Shown here: positions 47,037 to 56,530 of the stretch, piece after piece
How positions within the stretch are numbered: position 1 is the stretch's first letter
Layout: each line of letters begins with the position of its first letter
Source: Numida meleagris
Taxonomy: Eukaryota; Chordata; Aves; Galliformes; Numididae
Assembly: GCF_002078875.1 (NCBI RefSeq)
Contig: NW_018364539.1
Coordinates: forward strand, 62,001 to 126,000
Length of the DNA: 64,000 nt
Direction of reading: 5' to 3'
The notes under the pieces: generated by a model
Seen by the model: the letters and a program-made list of their open reading frames with translations, nothing else
Told to the model about the DNA's origin: nothing
Database searches by the model: none
Translations under genes and position numbers: made by a program

Positions 47037-48587
47037 CTACAGATTCACACACCAGAGCCAGAAGAGCTGAATTGCAGCTACGAGCCCTAAAACAGAACAA
47101 TCACTGCATGAAGCTGTATTAAAGGGCTGGTGCCCAGGAGCTTGGAAACTAAGTGACAGAAGCAGGACGTTGTTCAGAAAGCGTCAAATATTTCAGGAGC
47201 AACTTGTGATGCTACTGCACCACTGTACTGCTTTATCACTGTAAATTATGGCTATCGAGCACTAAGGTTGAATGGTTGAATGTTGATCCACTTTTCACTG
47301 GCAAAAAAATCACTGCGTGAAGCATAAGGCAGCAAAAACTTGAGCTGATGCAATGCTTAGAGTCGTGGACCTGAAACCCAATTTCAACTCAAAGCCAGTC
47401 GTAACTTTCTAGAAAGGAAGAGCGGTAACATCTTCTGGAGCAAGTAGAAATTTAAGAAGTAATAAAATCAGACAACTTTTTTTTGTTCAAGAGGAGAGAA
47501 CATGAGTACAATGTTCCCCTCTTTCACAGGACCCCAGTTTTTGCCTGTGCTGTCTGCCTAAGCAGACAGTGCTCTGTCAGAGCAGCTCGCAGTAGGCAGG
47601 AACGTGCCTGCCCCCTTCAGCAGGGAGGGACTGCTGTGAATCTGGGCAAAAACAGACCCAAAGAACAAAAAAAAAAAGTGCATAAAGCAGGTCAGTTTAG
47701 AGCAGAAGAATCACACTGACTGAACAAGCACACTGCATACCGTGCCCCCAGGCCTGCCTGCAGTGGCCCATCCCCAGCCTTCCCACAACACCTGCACTGC
47801 TCACACCCCCCCGCTTTGCAGGTTTCTCTTAAAATAAGCTGTTATTTTGCTCATCTGCACTAATAAGCTGCACCTCGCTGCTGCTTTCTGTCCCCTAAAC
47901 CTGTGCTGCTGGGGCAGGAGTTCTTGTTGCTCCTCACACCTCCTGCTGCTGCCCTCTCTGTTTTGTCCTGTGCTGCAAACGCGTGCCCAGCAGCTGCCAT
48001 GTGTGACACACGCAGCCGAGATGCTCTGAGGCTCCTCCTGTAACCCTGCCCTGAGCACATCCTGGTCAAGCAATGGTAGTTGTTTGTATTCCAGAAATAG
48101 CATCAGCCACATCTGCATGAAAAAAAGCCTTCCAAAACTAAAAACAAACTCTGTTCTTTGATACAAATCTGCCTCCAGCTGAGAGTGCGCTGCTATTTGC
48201 TTTGCCCTAAAGACACAGGGGTGACAGCTAGCCAGGCAGGGCCACTTTCCCCACGGTAAGCCTGCAGCTCTGTAGAACAGGCTTGGGCTGTTGATGTATT
48301 AGATCAGCAGTCCTAGCTTCCGAGTCACAGGTGTATCAGCCACTGACACATCACAGCTCGTTCATCACATTTCCCCAGGTTATAGTGCAATCGTTGCTTT
48401 TGCTGGAGCATCATCTCTTCCCTTATATTACTCTTTGGTATTATCATGATATAGCTTTGGCAGCTATAAGACCTCCCACTCGTAGTCCTCAATTTGCTGA
48501 GCAGCTCTTGTGTCATTCCACAGCTCATGAAATATATATTTACATATCCTAAGGTTAATTCCCAGGTCGAAATCAGACATTTCGGTT
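47037..48587. other. probable intron, no recognised feature
   Basis: A 121-codon minus frame at 47801-48166 has no motif and does not fit the exon phases. Nothing else seen. Confidence 0.35.
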
Positions 48588-48713
48588 GGATGGGGCCCTG
48601 GGCAATCTGATCTTGTACTTGACCTAGCAGCTGGCAACCCTGCCCCACGTGGGGGTTGGAACTCAATGATCCTTAAGGTCCCTTCCAGTCCAAGCCAATC
48701 TATGGTTCTCTGA
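48588..48713 (+). mobile_element. CR1 LINE 3' end
   Basis: GGTTGGATGGGGCCCTGGGC, CTTGACCTAGCAGCTGGCAA and AAGGTCCCTTCCAGTCCAAG, then GTTCTCTGA. Confidence 0.93.
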
Positions 48714-49597
48714 TTTCACTTCACCTGAGACAACGTTACCAATGCTGGCAGTACCTCTGAAGTTCTCGCATCCATCACATACATTCATTCCCTATCCAGA
48801 GGAGTTACCATTGTTTTTCTGCCTTTCCACGTTAAAATCAATGGTTATCTATTATTTCCTAGTCCCGGTGTGCACCCAGCAGGTCAGCATGCAGGAAGGG
48901 ATGGGGGAAACAACCCGAATGAAGCTCAGGGAACACGGCGACGGGACGAAGAAACATCCTGTCCTCTGAGCCGTTCGTTCTGTTCTGTATTAAAATAGCA
49001 AAGTAGATACCAGCTAAGAGATAATGTAAGTAAAAAGGTGAATGCAATTATTCTAAAAATAATAGTAATAACCTTGCAAATCTCATTACAGAGTATAAGT
49101 AGCAAGCCAGTTCGTCTCTGACCATCCTAAGCAAAGGCCGTTCCTTCGGCACTGACTCTTTCAGGTACAAAGCATTTCCTCAAAGAAACTTCCTATCTGT
49201 CCCTTTGCAGTAAGTAACTTGCACCTGGCTCCTGCTGCCGGGCTGCTCCGCTACCTGGGGCTCCCCTTCCGCCGGGGGCGGCACAACTGAACGGCAGAGT
49301 GATTCTGAATGTCTGTATCTACACACAGAGAACTGCAACGCGGCTTCGCTTCCACGCACGCAACACACTGCACGTGGGTGAGGCCCTCAGGGTCGCACCC
49401 GCTCTGCGTGTGCACGGTCACAATTGGTCAATAGTGGGGCTGCGGAGCGGTGCCCGAAGCACCCACCTCACCCCAAGCTGGTGAGTCCAAGCTCCGCTCC
49501 CACCTCACCACGGGCATCTCTGCAATCAGTGCCTCATCCTAACGCCTCAGCAAGCAGTTCAAGCATTCAGAAACAAACATCGGTGGGTCTAACAGCT
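48714..49597. other. no recognised gene; locally CpG-rich at 49250-49500
   Basis: The CpG-rich stretch contains ATTGGTCAAT near 49423 (CCAAT-box-like on both strands) and a plus-strand donor-like AAGCTG|GTGAGT near 49480. It could be a small promoter, but no transcript is evident. Confidence 0.3.
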
Positions 49598-49600
49598 ACT

Positions 49601-49975
49601 TTAATTCATTTTATAAATAAGCAATTGAGAATTTTGCTCCAGGTGGCCGCTTGCGTAGCCCATTCCATAAACGGCGTTCTCTGCAGAATAAGGCACAATG
49701 CGATACGAATGCAGCTCTTCATAATAGAGCGACTGGGAACAGCACTCGTGGACCATAAACTTCAGCCGTTTTCGTGAGTCAGAGTAAGCAGTCCTATAGC
49801 ACGGAGCCTCCTTAAAGTATTCATAGCTCTCCCTCTCTGTCTCTAGGTGAATCTTCCTCAACAGATTGTTAATTAACACCGACCTACGGAGATAGGCTTC
49901 GGGATCTTCCAGGAATCGGAGTTTCTGGAGAGAAAGTTTTAGAATACAAGTCCGGTCCTCAGGGAGTATCAGGTG
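49601..49975 (-). CDS. SERTA-domain protein related to SERTAD4, last exon
   Basis: The minus-strand frame reads [20 protein letters not shown], then [27 protein letters not shown], and later [20 protein letters not shown]. It ends SQLLIYKMN with TAA at 49601. The block [20 protein letters not shown] followed by INNLLRKIH is the SERTA motif and is closest to SERTAD4 ([30 protein letters not shown] in that protein). SERTA proteins are small nuclear regulators linked to E2F/DP1 and PHD-bromodomain partners. This copy is far shorter after the domain: about 95 residues, against over 200 in SERTAD4, and without its serine-rich tail. An acceptor (GCTCTTTGCTCCCCAG) stands at its start in phase 0, and a partner exon lies 87 bases upstream. 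Real SERTAD4 has a different length, so this is a paralogue or derived copy. Confidence 0.72.
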   Translation of the reverse strand, partial: [124 protein letters not shown]

Positions 49976-50062
49976 CTGGGGAGCAAAGAGCATCACATGG
50001 GTCTTTATTAGGGAGGGATGGAACCGAGGGAGGATGGGAGCTGGAAGGAGAAAGCTACTCAC
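49976..50062 (-). other. 87-nt intron, open in frame, of the SERTAD4-like gene
   Basis: It starts GTGAGT and ends CCCCAG. Its length is a multiple of three and it has no stop in the coding frame, so retention would insert 29 residues. An in-frame ATG at 49991-49993 inside it would give a 130-residue protein that still contains the whole SERTA domain. Confidence 0.65.
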
Positions 50063-50173
50063 TTTTGGACAGTACTCATGGTAATCTTGATGTAGATGTT
50101 CTTCTTCTGCATATTTTCTCTTAAAGTAGGCTACTTTCGACGTCGTTAATGTATTTGGTAGGCCCCAATCAGA
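50063..50173 (-). CDS. SERTAD4-like gene, upstream exon, 5' end unresolved
   Basis: The minus-strand frame reads LTTSKVAYFKRKYAEEEHL, then HQDYHEYCPK, ending at donor CCAAAA|GTGAGT in phase 0. TTSK..YFKRKY.EEE is a signature of SERTAD4 just upstream of the SERTA domain, and the intron falls between the same two blocks. A good-looking acceptor (CTTAATTTTGTGCAG at 50180) lies upstream, but an in-frame TGA at 50174-50176 follows it, and the other two frames are also closed. There is no ATG in the open part. Either the 5' end is mutated, as in a young pseudogene, or another start is used. A CR1 begins about 15 bases further upstream. Confidence 0.6.
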
Positions 50174-50195
50174 TCAGCTCTGCACAAAATTAAGA

Positions 50196-50362
50196 TTTAT
50201 GTTAGATGTTAGGAGGAAATTCCTTACTGTGGGCACCCCCATCCCCGCAGGTGCCCAAGGCCATGGATGGGCCCCGGGCAGCCTGAGCTGGTGGGTGGCA
50301 CCCAGCCCTCATCAGGGGCTGGAGCTGGGTGGGCCGTAAGGTCCCTTCCAACCCAAACCGAG
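50196..50362 (+). mobile_element. CR1 LINE 3' end, opposite strand to the SERTAD4-like exon
   Basis: GTTAGATGTTAGGAGGAAAT, GCCATGGATGGGCCCCGGGC and AAGGTCCCTTCCAACCCAAA. It ends without the usual GATTCT tail. Its left edge is about 15 bases from the candidate acceptor of the SERTAD4-like exon. Confidence 0.93.
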
Positions 50363-51769
50363 CACCGGAGCAGTGACCACCAGCACTGGAGCTGCTGCCA
50401 TCAGTACCCGGCCGGTGACAGCCACACGGACCAGAGAACGTGATGTTCAGCTCCGGGAGCTCTTGGCCAGCCTTGCAGCGAGCTCTCGCTAGGTGGTGGT
50501 GTGGTCCCGAGGAAGCAGCGCAGCCCGGCTCCGTGCGCTGCTGCTGCTCGCTGGGTACCGAGGGCTGTGCGCAGCCTGCTTGGTGCTCAGCCCTTCGGCA
50601 AAGGGAAGGGAGCGCAGAGCCCTGGGATGTCCCGCTGGCTGCTCCCAGCTGCTCCTCTCTACCAGAGGTGTCACGGTGCTACATCATCGCAGTGGGGCCT
50701 TCTGCTGAACACCAGATAGAATGCAGAGTGGGTTTTGGTTTTTAGTTGGTTAGACGGTACCAGGAGGCGCATGTGTTTGGGAGTGACATCATCACCGGCA
50801 AAACTCTCTCTGTAAAAAGCAGTTTCTGTGGTTTGCTTTCAAATGCGCTATTTTTCAGAAGGTTATTAATAGTGAATGCTAAAGCCCACAGAAAGTAACC
50901 ATCTGGACGCACTCACAGTCAGGTCTCGGAGCACACGCTTTCTTCTCCAAACGGAGATGCCCTTACAGGGGCATGTAAAGCCTTGGCTTTCTGAGGCAAG
51001 AAAAGGCTTGGTTCTGGAATGCAGAATCTCTCCTACAGTCACGGAGCCAAACACAGCACACAGCCAGGACAGAGCTCCTGGTGCCTGAATCCTGCCATGG
51101 GGAGCTCCTTGAGCTGCAGGTGGGAGTGAAGGACATTAACACTGATCCTGCAGGGGCTGGGGGCACCTCTCCTTCCCTGGTAGGAGGGAGTGATGTGCTC
51201 TGCCTTCCTTCTTCCACACCAAAACCCACAGGAGGTGCCCAAAGAGGACAAATCCTCATAGAAGACTCTTCCCATGTTTTCTCCCTGAACTTCAGGTCAG
51301 CAAGGACGGAGGTTTGCCATAAAGGACATGACAAACGGGTGGAAATCCCTTGGCTGGTGGATTAATGGCTTGCCTGGAGCCAAGTGGCCCAGCCCTGCTC
51401 TGGGACCCAGCACAGCTCTCACAAAAGAGGGCTCAGAAAGGGAGTGTCCCTCCTTGCAATAGGACAATGCTGTGTTTTAGTCAACCTGGACCACTGCATG
51501 CAGCTCTCAGGAGCCAGGGCACAGCTGTGGTCTTTGCAGCACTGCCAGCCCTGGGCAGCTGCAAACAGTGGTCCGAATGCAAAGCCTTCACCGCTGGCAG
51601 GATTTATCCTACATTTGAAATACACTGGCGACGGGACACCCTGGGCATTTAACTACTCTGATACTGGTTCTCCCAGGTTAAAACCTCTCTGCTGTGTTAC
51701 CTGAACACAGTCAGAAAAGAATTTATGCTCCCAACACAGGACAGGAGACAGGAGGTGGGACATTACACG
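50363..51769. other. no recognised gene; GC-rich at 50430-50680
   Basis: Several open frames on both strands in GC-rich DNA without motifs. A first exon for the SERTAD4-like gene would be expected on this side. I looked for the SERTAD4 N-terminus (MNRFCEP-like) and did not find it. Confidence 0.35.
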
Positions 51770-52108
51770 GTCTTGGGGGAGACCTTATAGCTCTCTACCG
51801 TGACCTGAAAGGGGGTTGTGGCAAGGTGGGGGTCAGCCTCCTTTCCTAGCGGTAGGACGAGAACCAGCCTCAAGTTGTGCTGGGGGGTTTCAGGTTGGAT
51901 ATTAGGAAAAATTTCTTCTCTGAAAGAGTGGCCAGGCACTGGAACAGGCTGTCTAGGGAGGTGGCGGAGTCACCATCCGTGGAGGTGTTCAAGAACCATG
52001 GAGATGTGGTACTAAGGGATGTGGTTTAGCGGGGGAATATTGGTGGTAGGTGGACAGCTGGACCGGGTGATCTTGGAGGTCTTTTCCAACCTTGGGGATT
52101 CTGTGATT
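51770..52108 (+). mobile_element. CR1 LINE 3' end
   Basis: GGGGGAGACCTTATAGCTCT, AATTTCTTCTCTGAAAGAGT and GGAGGTCTTTTCCAACCTTG, then GATTCTGTGATTA. Confidence 0.96.
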
Positions 52109-52514
52109 ACAGTTTTCCTCAGACTTACTCTGAAGAGAACAGAGGTATGAAAGGTGAAGTGATGTTCCCATGGCCCCATCAGGGATGGGAATAGAGCCAA
52201 ATCCAGAGTGCAGGCTGAGCCAACCAGGAGCTTGTTCTCCTTCAAAACAAGCTTCTAAGTTATAAAACTCTCTCCCTGGTGGTTTCCATTGAACATGCTG
52301 AAAGCACAGCCTGTGTGCTCTGCATGCAGAACATGAGCAGAGGCAGGACAGAAACCCAGGGCATGCAGAGCATCACCGCTCAGCCCTCCATCTCTTCTCC
52401 ATCACCCTGGACATGGAGGGTGACAGTGGGACACCACTGACCCTAAGGACAAATGGTCCTGAAGAAGGACCAGCAAACAGCTTGGAGTGGCCATGCCAGA
52501 TGGACAGGAGAAGG

Positions 52515-52641
52515 CTGTGTTCAAGAACTATGGAAATCTGGCACTGAGGGACACAGTCAGCAGGCATAGTGGGGTGGGCAAGGGTTGGACTTGGGGATCT
52601 TAGAGGTCCTTTCCAACCTCAGTGATTCCGTGATTCCATGA
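52515..52641 (+). mobile_element. CR1 LINE 3' end
   Basis: TGTTCAAGAACTATGGAAAT, CACTGAGGGACACAGTCAGC and GGTCCTTTCCAACCTCAGTG, then GATTCCATGA. Confidence 0.95.
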
Positions 52642-54744
52642 AGTTTCCTGCAGCTGGCCCCATCCCACTGCCCTGCTCCCACCTCTGGGCTGCAAGGCTG
52701 ATTTTAAAAGGACACGTTCCCACCTGCAAGCACAAAGCTCCTCAAAGAGCAAGAGCAGAGCAGATGCAAGCTGCTCGGTGCTGGCTGTCAGCAAAGCCCA
52801 GCGGCTCCAGCCCTGCAGGACTCCTGAAAGTCAGTGCGGACTGCCTGGCCGGGCTGCAGGCACGCACGGCGGTAGTAATGCGGCAGTGAATCAGACCCTT
52901 CGTGTTTTGTTTAAATATAAACATATTGAATCAGTGCTTTTTTGTGAGGAAGGCTATTCTCGCCAGCCAAGTGTTTTGACAGCTACAGCAAGGTGGTATG
53001 AGTCACTGCCTCCGCCTCAGCCAGCCTTGGAGACAGATACATCTTAATCACATTACATTTTTTCAGCGCCGCACCACAATCCCAGGCACGGGGCCAACCT
53101 TCCCCCCGGGGACGGAGCGGTGGATCCTGAGTGCAAAGTTTGCCCTCCCCGCCCGGCCGAGCCCCACTGCTCGGAATGCACACAGCAGCGCAGCGGCTCC
53201 CGCTGCCATTAGCGCTAATGGAAGTTGGGAGCATAAATCCCATGCGTGGCACGGAGGGGATGGAGGCTGCTGTCTCCCGGATCTCTCCAGTGCAGCTTCA
53301 TGAGGTCTTTAACTGTACTTTCAAATACGTGCCCATTCCTACTCCTTGCTCTGGGAATAATTACAGCGCTGCGTGGACCCACAGAGTTATTAGGCATGTT
53401 TGGGCAGAGGGTTATCTTATCTAAATTGAAATGGAAATTGATTTATGGCATGGCAACTTCATGATGGAGCTGCAAATGGCATGAAATAGTCTTCACCTGC
53501 CCCAGGGCCCGCCATCACACTGTGATAGAGCCTCAACGCAGCATGAATTAGTGCGGCTGGTCCCAGGAGGGCTGCAGGTCAGCCCAGAGAGGGGGTTTAG
53601 CAAATGACTGAGCAGCTGAGAGAAAGCTAAGATTATGCTTTCCCACTTCAGGCAATGGAAGGGGGACTGCTAGCCCCGGGTCTGCAGGTTGTGCAAAGAG
53701 CTGCTCTCGGTGCCTCTGCTTTTCCCACTCTTCCTGGGGAAGAGGACGTGTCCCTGCAGCGCGGTGCTGCAGTGCCGGGGCTGGAGCAGCTGCTGCTCTC
53801 AATGCATTGCTGCAGATGGCTGCAGGGGAAAGTCAGGGGGTTGCTGGGTGAGCCAGAGCCAACAGCACCGTGCACCTGAGATGTGCCGGTGCCCCACGGG
53901 GTTTCCTATTGCAGCACAAGGGGATGGAAGTGCAAGAGAGCTGGCTGAGATGGAGAGCATCTCTGAGCATCTCCTGCATGCACAAATAGAAAACCCAGTG
54001 CTTCTGAGCATGCAGAGATGGGCATTTATTATCAGCAGGAGATGTGACTTTGACATGGCTGGAGATACTGCCATGTCCTTGCAGCGGCCGTCAAACTGCA
54101 GTGATGAATTCCCCTGCCTCTAACCTCAGCCACACTGCAATTACAGATTGCTCAGCTGAAACCTTGCTCTGATTTCACGTTCCACTGCCGCATTCCTCAG
54201 GACAAGCAGCCTCAGGTCTCACCGAGGCAGCTGATAACACAAACCACCAAAGCATGGGCAGAGAGCATGTGAATGGGAAACACTGCCAGCCCATGGGCTT
54301 CACACGGACTGACAATTGCAGAGCATAGGGATGGATCTCCCACTCCCTACTCAGGCACAGAAATCCCCCTTGGTTACCTATGGGAAGGTAGCAGCCTTGC
54401 TGCTGGCTGCAGCTGTGGCTTTGCACTTTAGAACTGCCTTCTTTTGGGGCTGCTAATTGCTTTACAGACCTCCCTAGTTCATCTGTGGGCATGCCTGTGT
54501 GCAAGGCACAGGCATCAGGGTAGCTCTGACGGGTGCACGAAAACAGAGATATGGTGATGGGTTGATTGCTCCGCTCCCGTTCCCTGCAGCCCCACTGCCC
54601 CCTCTGACCACGGGAACAGATAAAGCTCAGCCAGATGCAGCAAAGAAATAGAATAACGCCCTATTTCCATCTCAATCCCCCTTTAGCAGTAATTCCCCTC
54701 ACTCTGAAGCCCAGTCAGCAGTAGTTGGCAAACGTGGTAGTTAC
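52642..54744. other. probable intron; possible conserved non-coding stretch at 52.9-53.5 kb
   Basis: No supported exon. Around 52900-53480 the sequence is unique, free of repeats and rich in homeodomain-like TAAT/ATTA and GATA motifs, which would suit a regulatory element. That is a guess. Confidence 0.3.
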
Positions 54745-54863
54745 CTGAGGACGTGGAGTCAGTCTGCAAAGGGTCTCTCTGGGATGACGCCAGCAGTCCC
54801 GGTGAGATCTCCTCGCACGGGCTCAGCGAGCATTGCTGGCAGCACGGCCCCGCGGAACGTCAC
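54745..54863 (-). CDS. probable upstream exon of the 46-kb minus-strand gene
   Basis: On the minus strand an acceptor (CCCTGTTGGTCGCCCCGCAG) and a donor (CGTCCTCAG|GTAACT) enclose 119 bases. One frame reads CCQQCSLSPCEEISPGLLAS, then SQRDPLQTDSTSS, and leaves one base, matching the phase of the last exon. In that frame a TGA comes directly after the acceptor; a second AG at 54836 lies in phase 0 past it. There is no ATG in the frame. The exon may be partly 5'UTR, or the downstream AG is used. Confidence 0.4.
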
Positions 54864-54964
54864 CTGCGGGGCGACCAACAGGGAGACATGGCTCAGGTGG
54901 CAGCACGGGACAGGCACGAGAGGAGAAAACAGGAAAAACAGAGTTCTGCTGTCACATCCAACTC

Positions 54965-55012
54965 TTAGAAACAAGGTTGGAGAGACCACTAGGAGCGGCT
55001 AGTCCGAATTCC
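54965..55012 (-). mobile_element. diverged CR1 3' tail
   Basis: ACAAGGTTGGAGAGACCACT, then AGGAGCGGCTAGTCC resembles the antisense CR1 start. Short and diverged. Confidence 0.45.
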
Positions 55013-55600
55013 CAGATTTCTCCCTTGCTTCCCGGACAGCATTTCTGACATAAACCAGAACGTGAGGAAAAACCACGTCAGCCTCTCAGTGGTACGGCTG
55101 TAACCGTGCCCCAGCGCAAACGCTGCACACACACAGCTCCTCGGAACACCCGGAAGTTTGCTGAGCTAGAACACGGCTGCAGCCTGAGCACCACCTCGTG
55201 AAACCGCGTGCTGTTTTCCCCCATCAGCTCTTATCAGCCTCCCAGGAAAGCCAAAGGGATACTCCTGAAACCACAGCATCATTCGGAGCAGCAGCATCCA
55301 TTTCCCATCACAACCCCCAATCCCCCCCCACCCCGCGCTGCCTGCAGAGTAACACAGCTCAGGCTACGGGTCCTGTGTCACAGTATTACTGCACCCTGCA
55401 CGTTTTCATGTTCCCCTTCTCTAGGGTCGGTGGCAGCCCCGGCCCCACGGCGCCGTGCCTTCGGGGGTGAGAAACATCAACAGATCCGTGTGTGCAGACC
55501 CAGCTCTGCACTCCTACGTGCGTGCGCAGAGACGCTCACACTGCCTATGTCCACGCGTGAAGAAAGAGCAGATGTAAACGCTGTGAAAGATGAAGAGAGC

Positions 55601-55601
<1 letters not shown>

Positions 55602-55658
<57 letters not shown>
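55602..55658 (+). repeat. (TG)28 microsatellite
   Basis: An uninterrupted TG run of about 57 bases inside the CpG-rich region. Such a perfect run is likely length-variable and could adopt Z-DNA. Confidence 0.97.
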
Positions 55659-55660
<2 letters not shown>

Positions 55661-56205
55661 CTCGCAGCTAGAACGTATTGACATTCAGACGGCTGCCTCA
55701 TCCCACAGGATGGCACTTAGCGAACAGGCAACAAAAAGTAGCTCTGTTTACTTTGCGGAGTTTGCCCATAGGAAGACGGCAGACGGAGCAGCACCTCGGT
55801 GCACAGCCCTAGCACTGCAGGACCGTTGCTGCGCCCTGCTCGGCTCCGTGCCCTCCTCCGCCTCACAGCAAAGCCGGCAGCTCGCAAACACAAAACTTCC
55901 TCCCTCCGTGCCCCCAGCCGCCTGCAGCCCCGCCAGCAAACGCCGCGCTCTCCGACTCGCTGTCCCCAAGCACCCTCAGCCCTGCGGCACTCACCCGGCG
56001 ATCCCCGGCTCTGGAGGGAGAGCTGCTCCCGTCCTTCGTCCTTCCCCGGCCGCTCCGAGCTGCTGGCTGCCGCTGGAGGTGGTGGCACTGGTGGCAGCTC
56101 CTGCGGGTCCCTGCAGCCACTGAGGAGCGCATCACCGCCCGGCTGCAGCCCGCGGAGGTGGGCGCCCAGATGTGCCCGGCACGGATTGGTCCAGCGGGAG
56201 CAGAT

Positions 56206-56252
56206 GTTGCCCGGTTGCTAGGAGCGTTGCTAGGCGCGTTGCTAGGAGACGG
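56206..56252 (+). promoter_or_regulatory. tandem X-box-like (RFX) motif cluster
   Basis: GTTGCTAGG occurs at 56214, 56226 and 56238, spaced exactly 12 bases apart, and a GTTGCCCGG precedes them at 56206. GTTGCTAGGAGAC resembles the RFX X-box (GTTGCC..GGCAAC) with a degenerate right half. X-boxes mark promoters of ciliary and some meiotic genes. Confidence 0.45.
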
Positions 56253-56334
56253 TGACGCTCTCCCCATCACTGGCGCGACTCGAGGCTGCGGGGAGGGAGG
56301 GGAGGTCCCGGCAGGAGAACGGACGCTCCATGGT

Positions 56335-56530
56335 GGGATGGGAAGGGCTGGAATGGACGGGACAGGACAAGACACGACGGGATGGGCGAGGTGGGACGGG
56401 ACGGGAGGATGAGACAGGAGGGATGGGATGGGACAAGACAGGATGGGATGAGATGGGGTGGAACAGGGTGGAATGGGTTGGGATGAAGTAGGATGGGATC
56501 GGACCCGATGGGATGGGGAGGATGGGACAC
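56335..56530 (+). repeat. imperfect GGGAT/GGGAC pentanucleotide repeat
   Basis: About 190 bases of variants such as GGATGGGATGGGAC. G-rich on the plus strand with many GGG triplets, so G-quadruplex formation is possible. Long minus-strand proline/serine frames over it are artefacts of the repeat. Confidence 0.93.

Larger units (their letters stand above)
55080..56360. promoter_or_regulatory. CpG island, probable promoter
   Basis: Dense CpG and high GC, unlike the flanks, with ATTGGTCC (CCAAT on the minus strand) near 56185 and three GTTGCTAGG motifs at 56214-56246. On the minus strand a donor (GATCGCCGG|GTGAGTGCC, exon end 55995) suggests a first exon at about 56150-55995 for the gene whose last exon is at 46 kb. 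That first exon has an ATG at about 56132 on the minus strand in a frame that closes in the next exon, so it may be 5'UTR with an upstream ORF. A divergent plus-strand transcript is possible but not shown. Confidence 0.7.

Noticed and set aside
47801..48166. 121-codon minus frame containing SKITAYFKR, reminiscent of SERTAD4
   Set aside because: The similarity is only a few residues. The rest does not match, and the true signature is in the exon at 50.1 kb.
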